A DNA stretch of 64,000 bases. It comes from Tubulanus polymorphus. Its lineage: Eukaryota; Nemertea; Palaeonemertea; Tubulaniformes; Tubulanidae. Numbering within the stretch: position 1 is the first letter of the stretch; each line of letters starts with the position of its first letter. A program made the translations under genes and the position numbers. Positions 13,301-25,500 of the stretch are shown one piece after another. A model generated the notes under the pieces. That model ran no database searches. It was not told the DNA's origin and saw nothing but the letters and a program-made list of their open reading frames with translations. The stretch covers positions 2,271,855 through 2,335,854 of the forward strand of contig NC_134030.1 of NCBI RefSeq assembly GCF_964204645.1, written 5' to 3'.

Positions 13301-14954
13301 CCAGTTTACACAAGATCGACTCGGTAAAATTAATATTCATAGTGATAGTGATAATGATTATGATAATGATATCTTTCTACATAATGATAATAAGATCATG
13401 ATAATTTATTCACTATATAAGCATAGAAGTATGGACTTCTATGCTTATATCGCGCAAAACAATACGAAGATAATCGCCGCGCTTTATAACATAAAAACCA
13501 AATAGATACCACATTAAAAAGGTCATTTCCTTTCGAATTAGAAATGTACACGTCTACATATCTTCATTTATTTACTTATTCTAACTTAAGAAAAGCTCAA
13601 GGCCAGACGGCGCAAACTTTTTAAAAAACCATTTTCAGTTTTCCCCTTAACTGATAACGAGAAAAATCCCACAATAAATTCAGCCAAAAATGAAAAGTTC
13701 TATAGTAAATATCATCAGTACGCCTGATGATGGCTAATAGTATTTACCCAAAACGTTGCTCGAAATATAATCATTTTACTATAGAACTTATCATTTTTGG
13801 CTGAATTTATTGTGGGATTTCGCTCGCTATTCACTGATATTGTGTATCTTCTCGTCTCCCCTTAATTGATATTTCTTTGAAAAATAAATTTTCTCCAGGT
13901 ACCGAAAAAGACGAGGACGACATAAAACAACTGTTTAAAAATGAGCTAAATTTCGATGTAATTGTGACTCGTGATTTATCGAAAGTAGATGCGGATAGAA
14001 TGATCGAGGAAGTGAAATCGAAACTAAAAACTGGATTGCATGATTCATTCGTTTTGTTCATTCTTAGTCACGGTGATAAGGTAATGTCGAAATACATGTA
14101 GGTCTTCAACATGTGCCTGTAATATGTCTGCCTTTCGTTTCTATAAACAAGTGACTTTCTAAAAGAAATGAAGAAAAACACGCAATAACGAACTGAAAAA
14201 CTGAAAACTAAGAGATCATTTAGACGTTTTGACTAAAACTCTCAAATCACTGCTGCAGAGATTTTTCATTTAAAAGGTTTGAGAATTTTTTGCAGGAAGG
14301 AATAAAGACTGTTGGCAGTGATGGCCATGAAGAACCCGATGTTAGGCTAAAAATCGATGAATTACATAAACAATTGAATTCTTCCAGTTTACCGGAGATG
14401 TCAGGTTTGAATAAAACTATATTTTCATTTTACTCCAGTCATGAATTTGTAATAATGACGATGATTGTAATTTTAGGCAAACCGAAGGTGATTCTAGTTC
14501 AAGCTTGTCGCGGTGAACAGGAGATGAGTGGAAATATTGAATCTGATGATAAATGTAAAACTAAAGAAAGTCGAACTAATGAAGAAACACAAAACCAGAA
14601 ACAATTCATTCCCAAAGAAGCCGATTTTCTGACAGCTTACTCCCAAACAAATGGTATGATACAACGATTTTTATATAATCTGTAAAATCATGTTTTCCGG
14701 TATTGAAACTTGCTCTGTTTATTTTTATACTTGTAGAATATCTGAGTTATCGTAACACGTGCGAGGGATCTTGGTTCATTCAGGAATTTCTGGATGTTTT
14801 GAATGATAATAAACATTGTCACGTATTGGACATACTGACGATGGTGAACAGCAACATCGCTGATCGTCAAACACGCATTAAACGATACAAACAGATGCCT
14901 GTGTTCGTGTCGTCTTTGAGAAAGTTTTTCTACTTCGTTGAATCGACTCTGTAA
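10349..14954 (+). CDS. caspase A: two death folds plus caspase domain, caspase-8-like
   Basis: Model join(10349..10730,11010..11312,13052..13123,13207..13323,13899..14080,14296..14404,14477..14653,14737..14954), 1560 nt, 519 aa, every junction in phase. Residues about 12-92 and 134-222 are two DED-like death folds: the first holds DDFEKLKDSFRAE, the second LPDEDFQALRNVVEPIRL. A Ser-rich linker joins them and a basic linker follows. The caspase domain starts near residue 268 with SKPGLVLIINQF. The catalytic pair is His349 (ILSHGD) and Cys399 (QACRG). The small-subunit region has IPKEADFLTAYSQTN, SYRN with the S1-pocket Arg, GSWFIQEF and KQMPVFVSSLRKFF. By family knowledge, tandem DEDs recruit initiator caspases to adaptor complexes such as FADD. 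The linker before EADFL is acidic and could be the processing site. Tandem paralogue of caspase B. The intron after exon 2 carries a 655-bp duplication. Confidence 0.95.
11265..12574. repeat. perfect-looking tandem duplication, 655-bp unit, in a caspase A intron
   Basis: Unit 1 is 11265-11919 and unit 2 is 11920-12574. By eye I found no differences. The unit begins inside exon 2 (TGATCAGATCACTACAGG), so the last 48 coding bases and the splice donor are repeated at about 11920-11967. The rest of the unit is intron plus most of a foldback element. Confidence 0.9.
12104..12605. repeat. long-armed foldback element in a caspase A intron
   Basis: Arms of about 200 bases start CTAATGTCTATTTCAACCTG and end CAGGTTGAAATAGACATTAG. 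Internal matching blocks include AGGACTGGCAGTCGACCT-like sequence. The copy in the first duplication unit lacks its right end. Non-coding. Confidence 0.8.
13417..13449. repeat. short perfect hairpin in caspase A intron 4
   Basis: Arms ATAAGCATAGAAGT and ACTTCTATGCTTAT flank a short spacer. Probably the remnant of a small foldback element. Confidence 0.6.
13658..13826. repeat. foldback element with a hammerhead-like centre, caspase A intron 4
   Basis: Arms of about 45 bases (left ATCCCACAATAAATTCAGCC, right GGCTGAATTTATTGTGGGAT). The centre reads CCTGATGATGGCTAATAG and then AAAACGTTG, a variant of the hairpin seen in other foldback elements of this window. Confidence 0.7.
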
Positions 14955-14969
14955 AAAATGTACATTCCT

Positions 14970-15265
14970 TTAACCCTTTCAGTGCGTCTACACCGCAGTG
15001 CGGTGTATAAATCAGTGATGGATTTTGCTAGTACACCGCACTGCGGTGTATTGATGTAATTAGTAATTTGTAATTATCTCTATTGAAAAATGGCAGCAAG
15101 TGTCAAACATAGTGAAATACTAGTAACTAACGATACACCGCACTGCGGTGTAGACGCACTATAGTGGTATTTCCATTGTTCAACACACTAGGGTGGAATT
15201 TTTTAGAATTTTCAAATTTTCTCCAGCACTATAGGGTATTAATTAGTCAGCACTGAAAGGGTTAA
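14970..15265. mobile_element. piggyBac-type MITE with internal palindromes
   Basis: The element is bounded by TTAA on both sides. It begins CCCTTTCAGTG and ends CACTGAAAGGG, which matches the piggyBac superfamily rule of a TTAA target and CCC/GGG termini. Inside are three copies of the 17-base palindrome ACACCGCACTGCGGTGT or a one-base variant, two of them in inverted subterminal position next to a GCGTCTA/TAGACGC match. 296 bp including both TTAA copies, no coding capacity. Located 16 bases after the caspase A stop codon, so probably within its 3' UTR. Confidence 0.85.
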
Positions 15266-17998
15266 TTGCATAATCCGTGTTTAAATGGTAAATAAAACCC
15301 AACACCATTAAAGAATAGAAAGATTGTGAAATGTTTCCTTGAGCTAGTGGGTTATCTAACTTGAACTATGTGTCTATTAATTTTCATCTGACATCAATCT
15401 TTTTTCTGATATTTTTCTTGATCTTTGAACACTTTTGGTATGGGTTCAAAAGAAAAATATCCGAAAAAGATCGATAACAGATGAACTAAACAGACAGATT
15501 AGTAGTTTATTCAACGTTTCCACGATAGCCTCGTATTCCTGAAGAGTTCTATTAGGATATAGTCTGGGCTCAAGGAAACTTTTCATACCTTATTTTTTCA
15601 TTCTCGGTGTCAGATTTTTATATCGTCTATAAATAGAATAAAACACTGCCATATATTACTTAGAATAGAATTTCATTCCTTCAGGTGAAATAATTAAACT
15701 TTTATATACATTTTATTAGAGATTTCAAATCTTATTCAGTTTTACAGATTCAGAAATTGTAAGAGGGATCGTGATGCTAATATGTTTAGTTTTCTAACTG
15801 TTCGTTCACTATTTCTATTGGTTTATGTATCGCCGGTTTGTGGAAACTAGGAACTAATTATTAAGAATAATTGATGATAATTGATTTCAATAATTGATGA
15901 TAAACATTTAGTTATTTTATTGTTATTTCATAGAATTAGAGTCAGAATGAACTGCTTAAAATTAATATGCTATTATGTATTGATTTTTGATACAATACGA
16001 CATGTAATATATCTATTTTCGTAAACCTTATGACTATAACATACAATATAATGAAAAATTTATAGTTTTGAAAGATGTTTTGAATACCTGCATGAAGAGT
16101 TGATGTTACACTTACAAATATGAATTCTATAATGATTATGATGTTTTAAAAATGAGATTGAATTATTGTGTTCTCTCTTGTAATGTTTGAATTCTATCGT
16201 TCAAAACGCTTTCTCCCCGTCTCTGTATGATGAACTAATCTTAGCTGGTAGATTTTTAGAATAAAAGTAATTGATACATTGTTTCTCTGACCCGCCCGGC
16301 CGCCTATCTACCCTGTACATGAATTTTTAAAATCATGATCAAGTTAACAATAACAGACCCGGCAGTTATAGAAATGAACTGATTACTTATTTTATTACAG
16401 TTTACAAAATGACCCGCTCGATCAGGAGAATGTATCATTTTTAGCATGTATCATTTATCGATGTATTATTTTTAGCCCTACTCATTTTGTTGGAGGAACT
16501 CCTCGATTCTACTGTCACGTTTTATAGCCTGTTCTTAAATCCACTGTTAAAACTATATTAATGTCTCAGAATCAGCTGCTTTCTATACATATATATATTA
16601 CGCAAAGGCGAAAGAAATCTTGGAATTGGATTCTAAATAAATTCCACGTATGTTTTCATGAATTATTCATATATGCTTATTTTGCTTACAATTTATTTAC
16701 AAAATGTGCTAATTTAGAATTTAGATTGTTTTGATAGAATTTTATAAAATGATTATTTTATTGATTTCGCGTATTGCTATTCTAGTTATGTATATCCCTT
16801 CAATAAACACACATTACAGGTCGCATTTAAACAAGAATTGTTGAGTTTGTTTTTTGATTTATTTTAGAGCCCGTTGATTTTATTGGATTTATGTTGATCA
16901 TAAAACTGGAAAAGACCAAATGAATATTGTGTCCGCGGTCGATTTCTCTTTTCGTCTCTTCTCTAGTCGATTTACGACCCCTGATGAGGAAGCTAACCAC
17001 GTTACAAAGGAAACCAAAAACCCCAGGAATAACGTGAACTGATAGATCGATGATAGAAATATATTGCATGTAAAAATTCATTTATTAAATTGGAAATCTT
17101 CCCTTCTATTTAGACCTAGTTCTAATCCCTTGTATAATTTCAAATGCAATACACAAAACATGAAACTACACGAGCAGAAAGTTTCTCCAAAATAATATCA
17201 TTTATTAGAACCTCTCATTGCATGATTAGTACGAAGCACATTTAAACAAACACTTTCATTTTTGTTGTTTATCAACAACATTCAAAATTACTGTTTATAA
17301 TTCATTCATTAATACATCAAGACTCAGCGAGTATTATTATCTCCCGTTTTTAGTTGCTCAATTCCTCCCGTTACTTTCAAGTAGTTTAGACTTCTCGCCT
17401 GATCCAGGTATAGATGTTTCATATTAACTGAGGCAAAAAATGATATTTCTTTCTCATTGATTTTTTTTTAAAACCTGAAATATGGATTGGATTGACCATG
17501 TTATTCATTCATTCGGACTTTAAAACGCCGTGGTTTCCACTGGGTGGGTCAGTTATCTAAATTACCACCAAATATGTCATATTTTCATATTATCTATTGA
17601 CATTTTATGTGTATTTCAAGCACGTGATGACGTAAGATATGCCATGAGGTCATTTGACCGTTTTTCAAGTTTTATTTTCGAACATTACGTTATTCAAACT
17701 TTATCTATGTTTTGTTTGTTTGTTGAAAAAAACACGGAAATGCCTTCGTTCAGACCGATAAGGGTTTCATATAAGTCAAATATTTACCCACAAACTTTAT
17801 TTGCCGACAATGAACGATAAGACTCGTGGTTTCCACCGGGTTTTTGCCAGTTATCTAAATTACCAAATATGTCCCATTTTCATATTATTTATTGGCATTT
17901 TATGTTACGTTGTTTATGTTTTTTGATGTTTGAAAACACGGAAATTCGTTTAGAGCGAGAATTAGTGACGCATAAGTCAAATATTTACAGACTTGATA

Positions 17999-18207
17999 GA
18001 ACGATAACCACACTCAAACGTGGTGAACGGATAATAAGATAAAATCCCACTATTTACAGATTAAAAGAACTTAAAAACCAGAAATTTATTTATTCAATCT
18101 AAAATATGTAAAAGACACGTCGTGTCTTTTATACATTTTAGATTGAATAAATAAATTCTGGTTTTTAAATTCTTTTAATCTGTAAATAGTGGGATTTTAT
18201 CTTATTT
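17999..18207. repeat. foldback element, family 2, centre deleted
   Basis: Left end carries CACACTCAAACGTGGTGAAC followed by ATAAGATAAAATCCCACTAT. The right arm mirrors it and ends ATAGTGGGATTTTATCTTAT. The centre is reduced to AAAAGACACGTCGTGTCTTTT, itself a palindrome. Relatives at 39338, 46068 and 47003. Confidence 0.8.
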
Positions 18208-18618
18208 ACAGACTTGATTTGCCGATAATGATTTCGAGATGTTCTTCAAAGAGAAAGGGTAAAAGAAACCCATGTATACATTTTCTTCAAAAATATTCAC
18301 CACAGGGGTTCTTATCTGAGTCTTTGGTACTGCAAAATAAAATAAGAATAAGATAAAAAGTACCAACATTGCACAAGTTCATGACACATGTACATGTACC
18401 ATTTTAGGAAAATAATGTGTATAAATTTGTTTTGGAGGACAAATTTTGGTCTCAACACCATTGTACATATGATACGATACGATAGATATGAATTTAGCTT
18501 CATCCGATTGATGATTATTGATGATAACTTCTGTTATATATTAACGTCCGTTCTATGTTATACAGTTCTTCTATGGATATTTGGATTACTTGAACTCCTA
18601 CGTAGGTACACTTATTGC

Positions 18619-18700
18619 TAAGCAGTGGCATGCGAGTAATAACTTAGTTCAGACTGTCACCGCTATCGATTAACCAAGGGGCAGCACATGGCGGTTTAAG
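18619..18700. repeat. half copy of the promoter MITE upstream of caspase B
   Basis: Matches the right half of the element at 10069-10222: GTGGCATGCGAGTAA, then CGCTATCGATTAACC, then GGGGCAGCACATGGCGG. It lies at the same relative place upstream of caspase B as the full copy upstream of caspase A. Confidence 0.7.
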
Positions 18701-18739
18701 AGATTTACTTCTTAGACTGGTTGCCAGTCTCTATGTTCA

Positions 18740-18855
18740 TGACTTGTGACACTTCACCCGTCAAGGGATTCGAACCCACTACGCTAAAGCTGTTCCCCGA
18801 ACAGCTGGTGGAAGCGAGTTCGGGAGTGATACCCCTGGCAAGCGAGGATGGACTT
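18740..18855 (-). repeat. tRNA-like or SINE fragment
   Basis: On the minus strand a perfect B box, GGTTCGAATCC, lies in GTAGTGGGTTCGAATCCC. Upstream is CCATCCTCGCTTGCCAGGGG. A related word, CCATCCTCGCTTGCCGGGG, occurs near 48140. It does not fold as a complete tRNA, so a SINE fragment is more likely than a tRNA gene. Confidence 0.4.
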
Positions 18856-18996
18856 GTGACTGCGAAAGCAATAATTTCAACAGGCAACCAGTCTAGCTTT
18901 CCGTTTAGCGTTTGAATATAAAAGCGCAGTTTACTTGGTTTCTTGACAGTTCGACTCCGAGAGGCGTTCCATGTCAGATTGTAGTTAATCTTAACG

Positions 18997-21900
18997 ATGC
19001 GAAAATACAACGAGCTTTGGAGAGATTTGCATAATGCAGCTACTGATGATGATTTTAAAAAATTGAGAGATTCATTTCGAGCTGGGCCCGGAGAAGTTCA
19101 ATTAGGGCTAACCGTGCACGATATCGACACATGTCCGAATATGTCTGAGCTGCGAAAAATACTTGCTGACAAAGGCATCATTTCAGAAGAACGCAACGAC
19201 TTCGAAACCCTGAAGACACACATGAAAGAATGCGGTTTGGTTAAGTTAGCACAGATTGTGGATAGTCACCTGCAAAAACATAGAAATAGTGAAGAGGGAG
19301 TGTCTACTGATGGCGACCGCAGCGGCATTACCAGAACAACAGGTGAGAACAATAGCCTTAATTTTTCAGACAAATTTTCTTACAACTAAATATGGTATTT
19401 ACATGAATACGTTCGTACAGTGAAAGACCGGTTTGTAAACGTATAACGAATCGGCAGAAAGTTTATTTCTGCAGTCATTAAAATGGAAAATAATTCAATC
19501 AAAACGCCCTGTTATTTCACGTCATCTCGGTTCCTCCCGGAAATCTCCAATGGTCCGTTTAGAAATATCTCCAACGGAAAAGAAAAAAATACTTTTTTGA
19601 TAGACGATCACAACTTTTTGTAAGCAGCCATGATATATTTGGTATCGTTAAAAAAGATCAACGGGAGCCTAAAATATGTCTTTTCGAATTTCTGATTTTA
19701 ATTTTTGATAGATAAATTTCGTTTTTGAATTATCATTATTAGGTTTAAGTACATTCTAATCTTATATGGTGAGGGGAGATCTGAATCCCAAACCATTCGC
19801 GATCTGTTAGACATGCTTCAAAATTGTCAGAATTAGCAAATATGACGCGTTGCACGTTTAAAAACAACTTGTAATAATTACAAGTTGTTTTTAAACGTGC
19901 AACGCGAAATAGCGTAGTTAATAAAACGTTTTGGCGATAGAATTCAATAATTCCACGAGATATTTCCCGGTTTGGATACGAAAGCACTGCAGAGATATGG
20001 ATGTCCTGCGTTGGGGAGCTACCCATTATTGCCTAGATTCGTGCCTGATAGTTGAAAAGTTAGCGCCATAGTTCATCCTTGCTTTTTTAATCCATGTTAT
20101 AAACAATCAGTTCGAAGAAAAATCTCAGAGTTGATTCGATTTATAATAATAATCATTAAAACACAGTGGTTATATATGTAATGTCTAACCTGTTAAATGT
20201 TTACTGGTTTGACGACGCGGTCATCGTCGCATTATAGGTATGTAATTATACATATAAAAAACTAGATCTATCATACTGGTGTTCATTCACCAAAAAATCA
20301 AATATTTCAGATATTCTGTCAAAAACTGTTAATTTCCCTTATCCTAAATCATGTTCGCAAAAATATAAAGCTCTTAAATATTACTAACTTCCCTATCATA
20401 AATCATCTCACAAAAATTTAGTTCTCTCAAAAATTGTAAATTTACTCTCAGGTTTTTCCTGGAAGGTAGAGTTGTCTATCAAACATAATTGTTCTGGTTT
20501 TCCGCATCGAAGTTTTCTATGAAAAGTAATTGTTTTCTGGGAACTACTTAATCATAATTTTGACACCAGAAAGATAGATTTGTTTAAATGGGCCCAAACT
20601 TTGAACATTAGATAGAGTTGTAAACAAGCTTTCTAATGGAGAAAAGAGAGTTCTGAACAAGCTCTCTAATGGAGAAAAGATAGTTCTAAAAGATAGTTCT
20701 AAACAAGCTCTCTAATGGGAGAGTTCTAAACAAGCTTTCTAATGGAGAAAAGAGAGTTCTAAACAAGCTCTCTAATGGAGAAAAGATAGTTCTAAACAAG
20801 CTCTCTAATGGAGAAAAGATAGTTCTAAACAAGCTTTCTAATGGAGAAAAGAGAGTTCTGAACAAGCTCTCTAATGGAGAAAAGATAGTTCTAAAAGATA
20901 GTTCTAAACAAGCTCTCTAATGGGAGAGTTCTAAACAAGCTTTCTAATGGAGAAAAGAGAGTTCTAAACAAGCTCTCTAATGGAGAAAAGATAGTTCTAA
21001 ACAAGCTCTCTAATGGAGAAAAGATAGTTCTAAACAAGCTCTCTAATGGAGAAAAGAGAGTTCTAAACAAGCTCTCTAATGGAGAAAAGATAGTTCTAAA
21101 CAAGCTCTCTAATGGAGAAAAGATAGTTCTAAACAAGCTTTCTAATGGCGAAAAGAGAGTTCTGAACAAGCTCTCTAATGGAGAAAAGATAGTTCTAAAA
21201 GAGAGTTCTGAACAAGCTCTCTAATGGAGAAAAGATAGTTCTAAAAGAGAGTTCTAAACAAGCTCTCTAATGGAGAAAAGAGATTTCTAAAAGAGAGTTC
21301 TAAACAAGCTCTCTAATGGGAGAGTTCTAAACAAGCTTTCTAATGGAGAAAAGAGAGTTCTAAACAAGCTCTCTAATGGAGAAAAGATAGTTCTAAACAA
21401 GCTCTCTAATGGAGAAAAGAGAGTTCTAAACAAGCTCTCTAATGGGAGAGTTCTAAACAAGCTTTCTAATGGAGAAAAGATAGTTCTAAACAAGCTCTCT
21501 AATGGAGAAAAGATAGTTCTAAACAAGCTCTCTAATGGAGAAAAGAGAGTTCTAAACAAGCTCTCTAATGGAGAAAAGAAAATATTGTGTAAGCTGCAGT
21601 AGAGGAAAAAATGCTGTACATTAAAAACAATGTATTATGAATGCTTATAATTTTTATTTGATTTGATCTGATCCGGAAAGAACATCGAAACGAATGATGT
21701 TACAACTGGTTTCAATTTGATGCTGTAGCGATCTGATCATGTCTGATTTACCGGGAATATTTGCTTTTTTAACATCGAATAAATAAATAAAGAATAACAT
21801 AAAATAAACCTTGGAAAAATCATTCCACATTCGAAGTTGTCAAATGATTACTCCAAGAATAAACTAGTAAAATGCATCAAACCCGTCCACGAATTTTCAA

Positions 21901-22499
21901 AACCAATGATATTTGCTTCAAAATACGCCTTTATGATGACAAAAATGTCCTAATTCGTCACAACACTTCAGAAGAGTCCTTTGATCCACCCCTGACCTAA
22001 AGATGACTACTAAGATATGGTCGAAATGTTGAATAAACTACACTAGCTCAAGACGTTTTGTTTCATTCTTGGTGTGAGATTCTATTTTTAGAAACCACAA
22101 TAGGTTTCGGTTTTTTTCACTTGTGATAGGGTAAGCTGTGAATCATCATAGAAGTTATCTCTTCTTTTTTCAGGTCAAACAGGTAATGAACCATTGATGG
22201 GTTTGAATGATTCCAAATCTGTAGGACCAAAACGTGAGTTCAACATTTGAGCTTGAATATAATTTGGATGATCATTTGTTAACGTTTTTATGTTTGAAAA
22301 TAACTAATATTTGTCTTAGGATTTGATATCGAATGCCATCGCCACCGAGATCAAAATCAGGAGTGTTACAAGTTTAATGAAGGATCTAAACGCGGTTTAG
22401 TTTTGATTATCAACCAGTTTACCGTAAATCGTACAGGTAAATATTTATCATTATAACAGTGATTTTATCATAAAAATGATGATGATAATTATAATATAA

Positions 22500-22531
<32 letters not shown>

Positions 22532-25500
22532 AAAAATAATAATGGATTCTCTATTCTTGATTACATTTATATATTTTCAGTTAAATCTAGTCTCACACTC
22601 GAATGTTCTTAATCAAATCTTAAAACATATCTTTTTAAACGCACCTATTTCCCATGATCTCATTATAAATTGTGCCTTTCTTACTGTTCATTTTTTTCTA
22701 TATTGTCCTCATTCTATGGTAAACATTGTACAGTGCTTATTTTCATAGTACTGCCCTATAAAAGAAAAAATTATTATTATTATCATTATCATTATATATG
22801 ATAATGATGAGCACACAGAACACATGTGTATGTTTACTTTTTTATTTCCGCTTTATTTTGGAAAATACATATTTGAGCCTAAGGACTGTACCAGTAGGCG
22901 ATATGCTCTTGCGCAAAACGTCTCAAAACCGACAGCATTTTATAGAAAATCGATTTACAACAGGTACCGAAAAAGATGAAAGTGATATAGTAGACCTGTT
23001 TGAGAATGAATTGAAGTACGAAGTAATAAAAGCACAGGATCAATCAAGAGATGCAGCGCTTAAAAAGATCGATGAAATGAAAACAAAACTCGAAGAAGGA
23101 TCGTATGATTCATTTATTTTGTTCATTCTTAGTCATGGTGATGAGGTAAGTACATGTAATTCTAATAAGGTAAATACATGTAGTTTTTATACATGTGTCT
23201 GTAACATGTCTGTCTATTTTGGTTCCCATAAACAAGTGACTGTCTTGACTAATACAAATGTAAACAAGAAAATTAATCTTAATAAATTATTTGACGCCTG
23301 CGAAAAAATGTAGAATTTCTGGGAATAGCTAATGTGGAATTGCAAATTTGAAATTCGAAGTTTTAAGAAATTTGGGGAATTATGAGGTTTGGCGATTGGG
23401 TAGATGATACAGGTCTTCGACTCTAGTAGTGGTTTAATTTTTTGTCAATAATTGATAACTTGCGACCAACTTCATTTACTTATGCCTCTAAGCTGGTCTG
23501 CTACTTCATTGCATCCATGGTTGAGGAAAGAGCATTCTGATGTCTGCTTCATCATGACTTCGAGCATATCGTGTGGCCTAGCCAGCCGGCCCGGTCCCCG
23601 GGTTTGGCTGTCACTCGATCGACCCTAGTCTTGAGTCTGGGTTGAAGTATACATTGTCATTTAAAATAACTTGTTTATGTTATTCTGTATGAATTACCCG
23701 TGTGTCTTGTACGTTTTATTTTCTTGTTTAAAATTGTATTTATTGAATTTGGGAATTTTATCCCAGAATTTCAATGTAATAAGGATCAATAAAAAATTGA
23801 ATTGAATTTTCACCTACACAGGCCTTTTTATGAACACTCGATTAGTATATTCGAGTATGCAAAACGTTTTTATGAGCATGGATTATGTCATAATCCGTCA
23901 TTTTTATGAACATTGGTTATCATAATCGATTAGCATACTCAGCATACTCGCTCGGCGAGCAAGTATGCCGATTATCTAATCCGACCGATATGGTGTTCTC
24001 GGTAGAAGTCGCTGCTGAGTAGGCCATAATTGAATAATTTCTACCTGGCGTTTTTATCAACCAACATACCCGGTTATGCTAATTGACACTAATCGGCTAT
24101 ATAATCTATATAGCTAATCTATTTCGATTTTGCTGGTTCATAAAAAGGCCTGCCATCAGAGGATGCGGAGCCGTATATGACAGCTATGCTATCATAAATT
24201 GCTAATCTCTGAAACCTGCATACGCCTAATATCGAACATATTTTCTAAAACATTTGAATTTTGAAATTATATGTTTACACATTTTCATATTTACCACTTG
24301 TAGCCGCTGATGAAATTCACGCCGGCCCTACACACATCATATATAGCTTCGTCATTCCGCCAGTTTCCCCATGTCAGGGTCTGACTTTTATATCAGACTC
24401 CCGCATCGTGTATACATCCGCCATTTAACCGAATAATCTGATTTACTTATCATTTCATTTCTATTCATGTCTGCCGCTTCTGATATAATCATACATCCTT
24501 TACTATAACAATACGTCTTCTAATGATATTCAATGCAATATAACATTTCGACGTTCAAATATAGGTCATCATATAATCACAGGAAGCCATTCTACATCTC
24601 TGTCAATAATATTTTGCCAGATAGCTTGTTTGTGTACACATAAACCTGTGACGTTTTGCACATCGATTTACGGTTGTCGTTTGTAAAATGACGCTGAATG
24701 GTTAACATTGTTCAGGTTTCATAATGGTAACGTTTTATAAGGCGTCAAAAAAACCCGCAATAGTGAAGTTTCCAGTTTTAAAGCAAAAACCAATGATTTT
24801 GACGTTTTCACATAAATTCTAAAATCATTGCTGCAGATATTCTTATTATAAAAAGGTTTGATAATTTTTGCAGGAAGGAATAATGACGGTTGAAAAAACC
24901 CCCGTAGATGGTAAAAAAGAAGAAACGGTCTGTGCTAGACTTACCATTGCTGAATTAGAAGAAAAATTGACATGTTCCAAATTAAGAAGCATGACAGGTC
25001 AGAATAAAATCTTTGCTGCCAATTTCTGGTTGAAAATTTTATAATTTCCACATTAGACGCTGCTACACAACAGTAACCAAATGCTATTGAATCAAATAGA
25101 TCCTTCTCATATCTAATTGGGTTTCAAAAATGCGTGTATATCAAAAGTATATAGGTTCATACAATTATTAAGTATCTAATTACTTTTATGAATAGTAAAT
25201 ACACTATATTATTATTAACTAAGGTTTTTTTTTCATTTTACTCAGCTCATGGGAGTGATGATGATGATGATTGTAATTTTAGGCAAACCGAAGATGATTC
25301 TAGTTCAAGCTTGTCGCGGTAGAAAGGATATGCTTGAAGCCACTGAAAAAGATAGTGAATGCGCAACTGATGAAATTCATGATGAAATGCCGCTATCCAT
25401 TCCCGATGAAGCTGATTTTCTGACTGCTTACTCCCAGAGAATTAGTAAATACATAAGTCAATCCCCTATATACAGCCCTCCCATTTACCGCCAGTCCCGC

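Larger units (their letters stand above)
15266..18996. other. caspase A 3' flank and caspase B upstream region
   Basis: No coding exon seen. Sequence from about 15600 to 16930 has a diverged counterpart after caspase B (about 26390-26935), including a matched AATAAACACACA near 16803 and 26825 that is the likely poly-A signal of both genes. A diverged tandem repeat of roughly 300 bases spans 17520-18000 (GTTATCTAAATTACCA blocks). Foldback and tRNA-like pieces follow. Confidence 0.55.
19785..21777. pseudogene. fragmented second death-fold exon of caspase B
   Basis: A forward piece at about 19785-19853 matches caspase A exon 2 (CCCAAACCATTCGC and TTAGACATGCTTCAAAAT) but has an internal deletion and a TAG. 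The rest of the exon lies inverted downstream. 21703-21777 on the minus strand matches AAATATTCCCGGTAAATCAG through CAAATTGAAACCAGT. 20164-20210 on the minus strand matches AAACCAGTAAA through AACAGGTTAGACATTACATA, that is, the exon end, donor and intron start. Between the two inverted pieces is a 1.5-kb insertion with the minisatellite. Confidence 0.85.

Noticed and set aside
20891-21559. Two minus-strand open frames of about 90 codons with a repeated FRTLFSPLESL unit
   Set aside because: They are the minisatellite read in a frame that stays open because the unit is 33 bases. No start context, no unique domain, no flanking exon.
22500-22748. Plus-strand open frame that starts with ten Met codons
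   Set aside because: The start is an (ATG)n microsatellite inside a caspase B intron.
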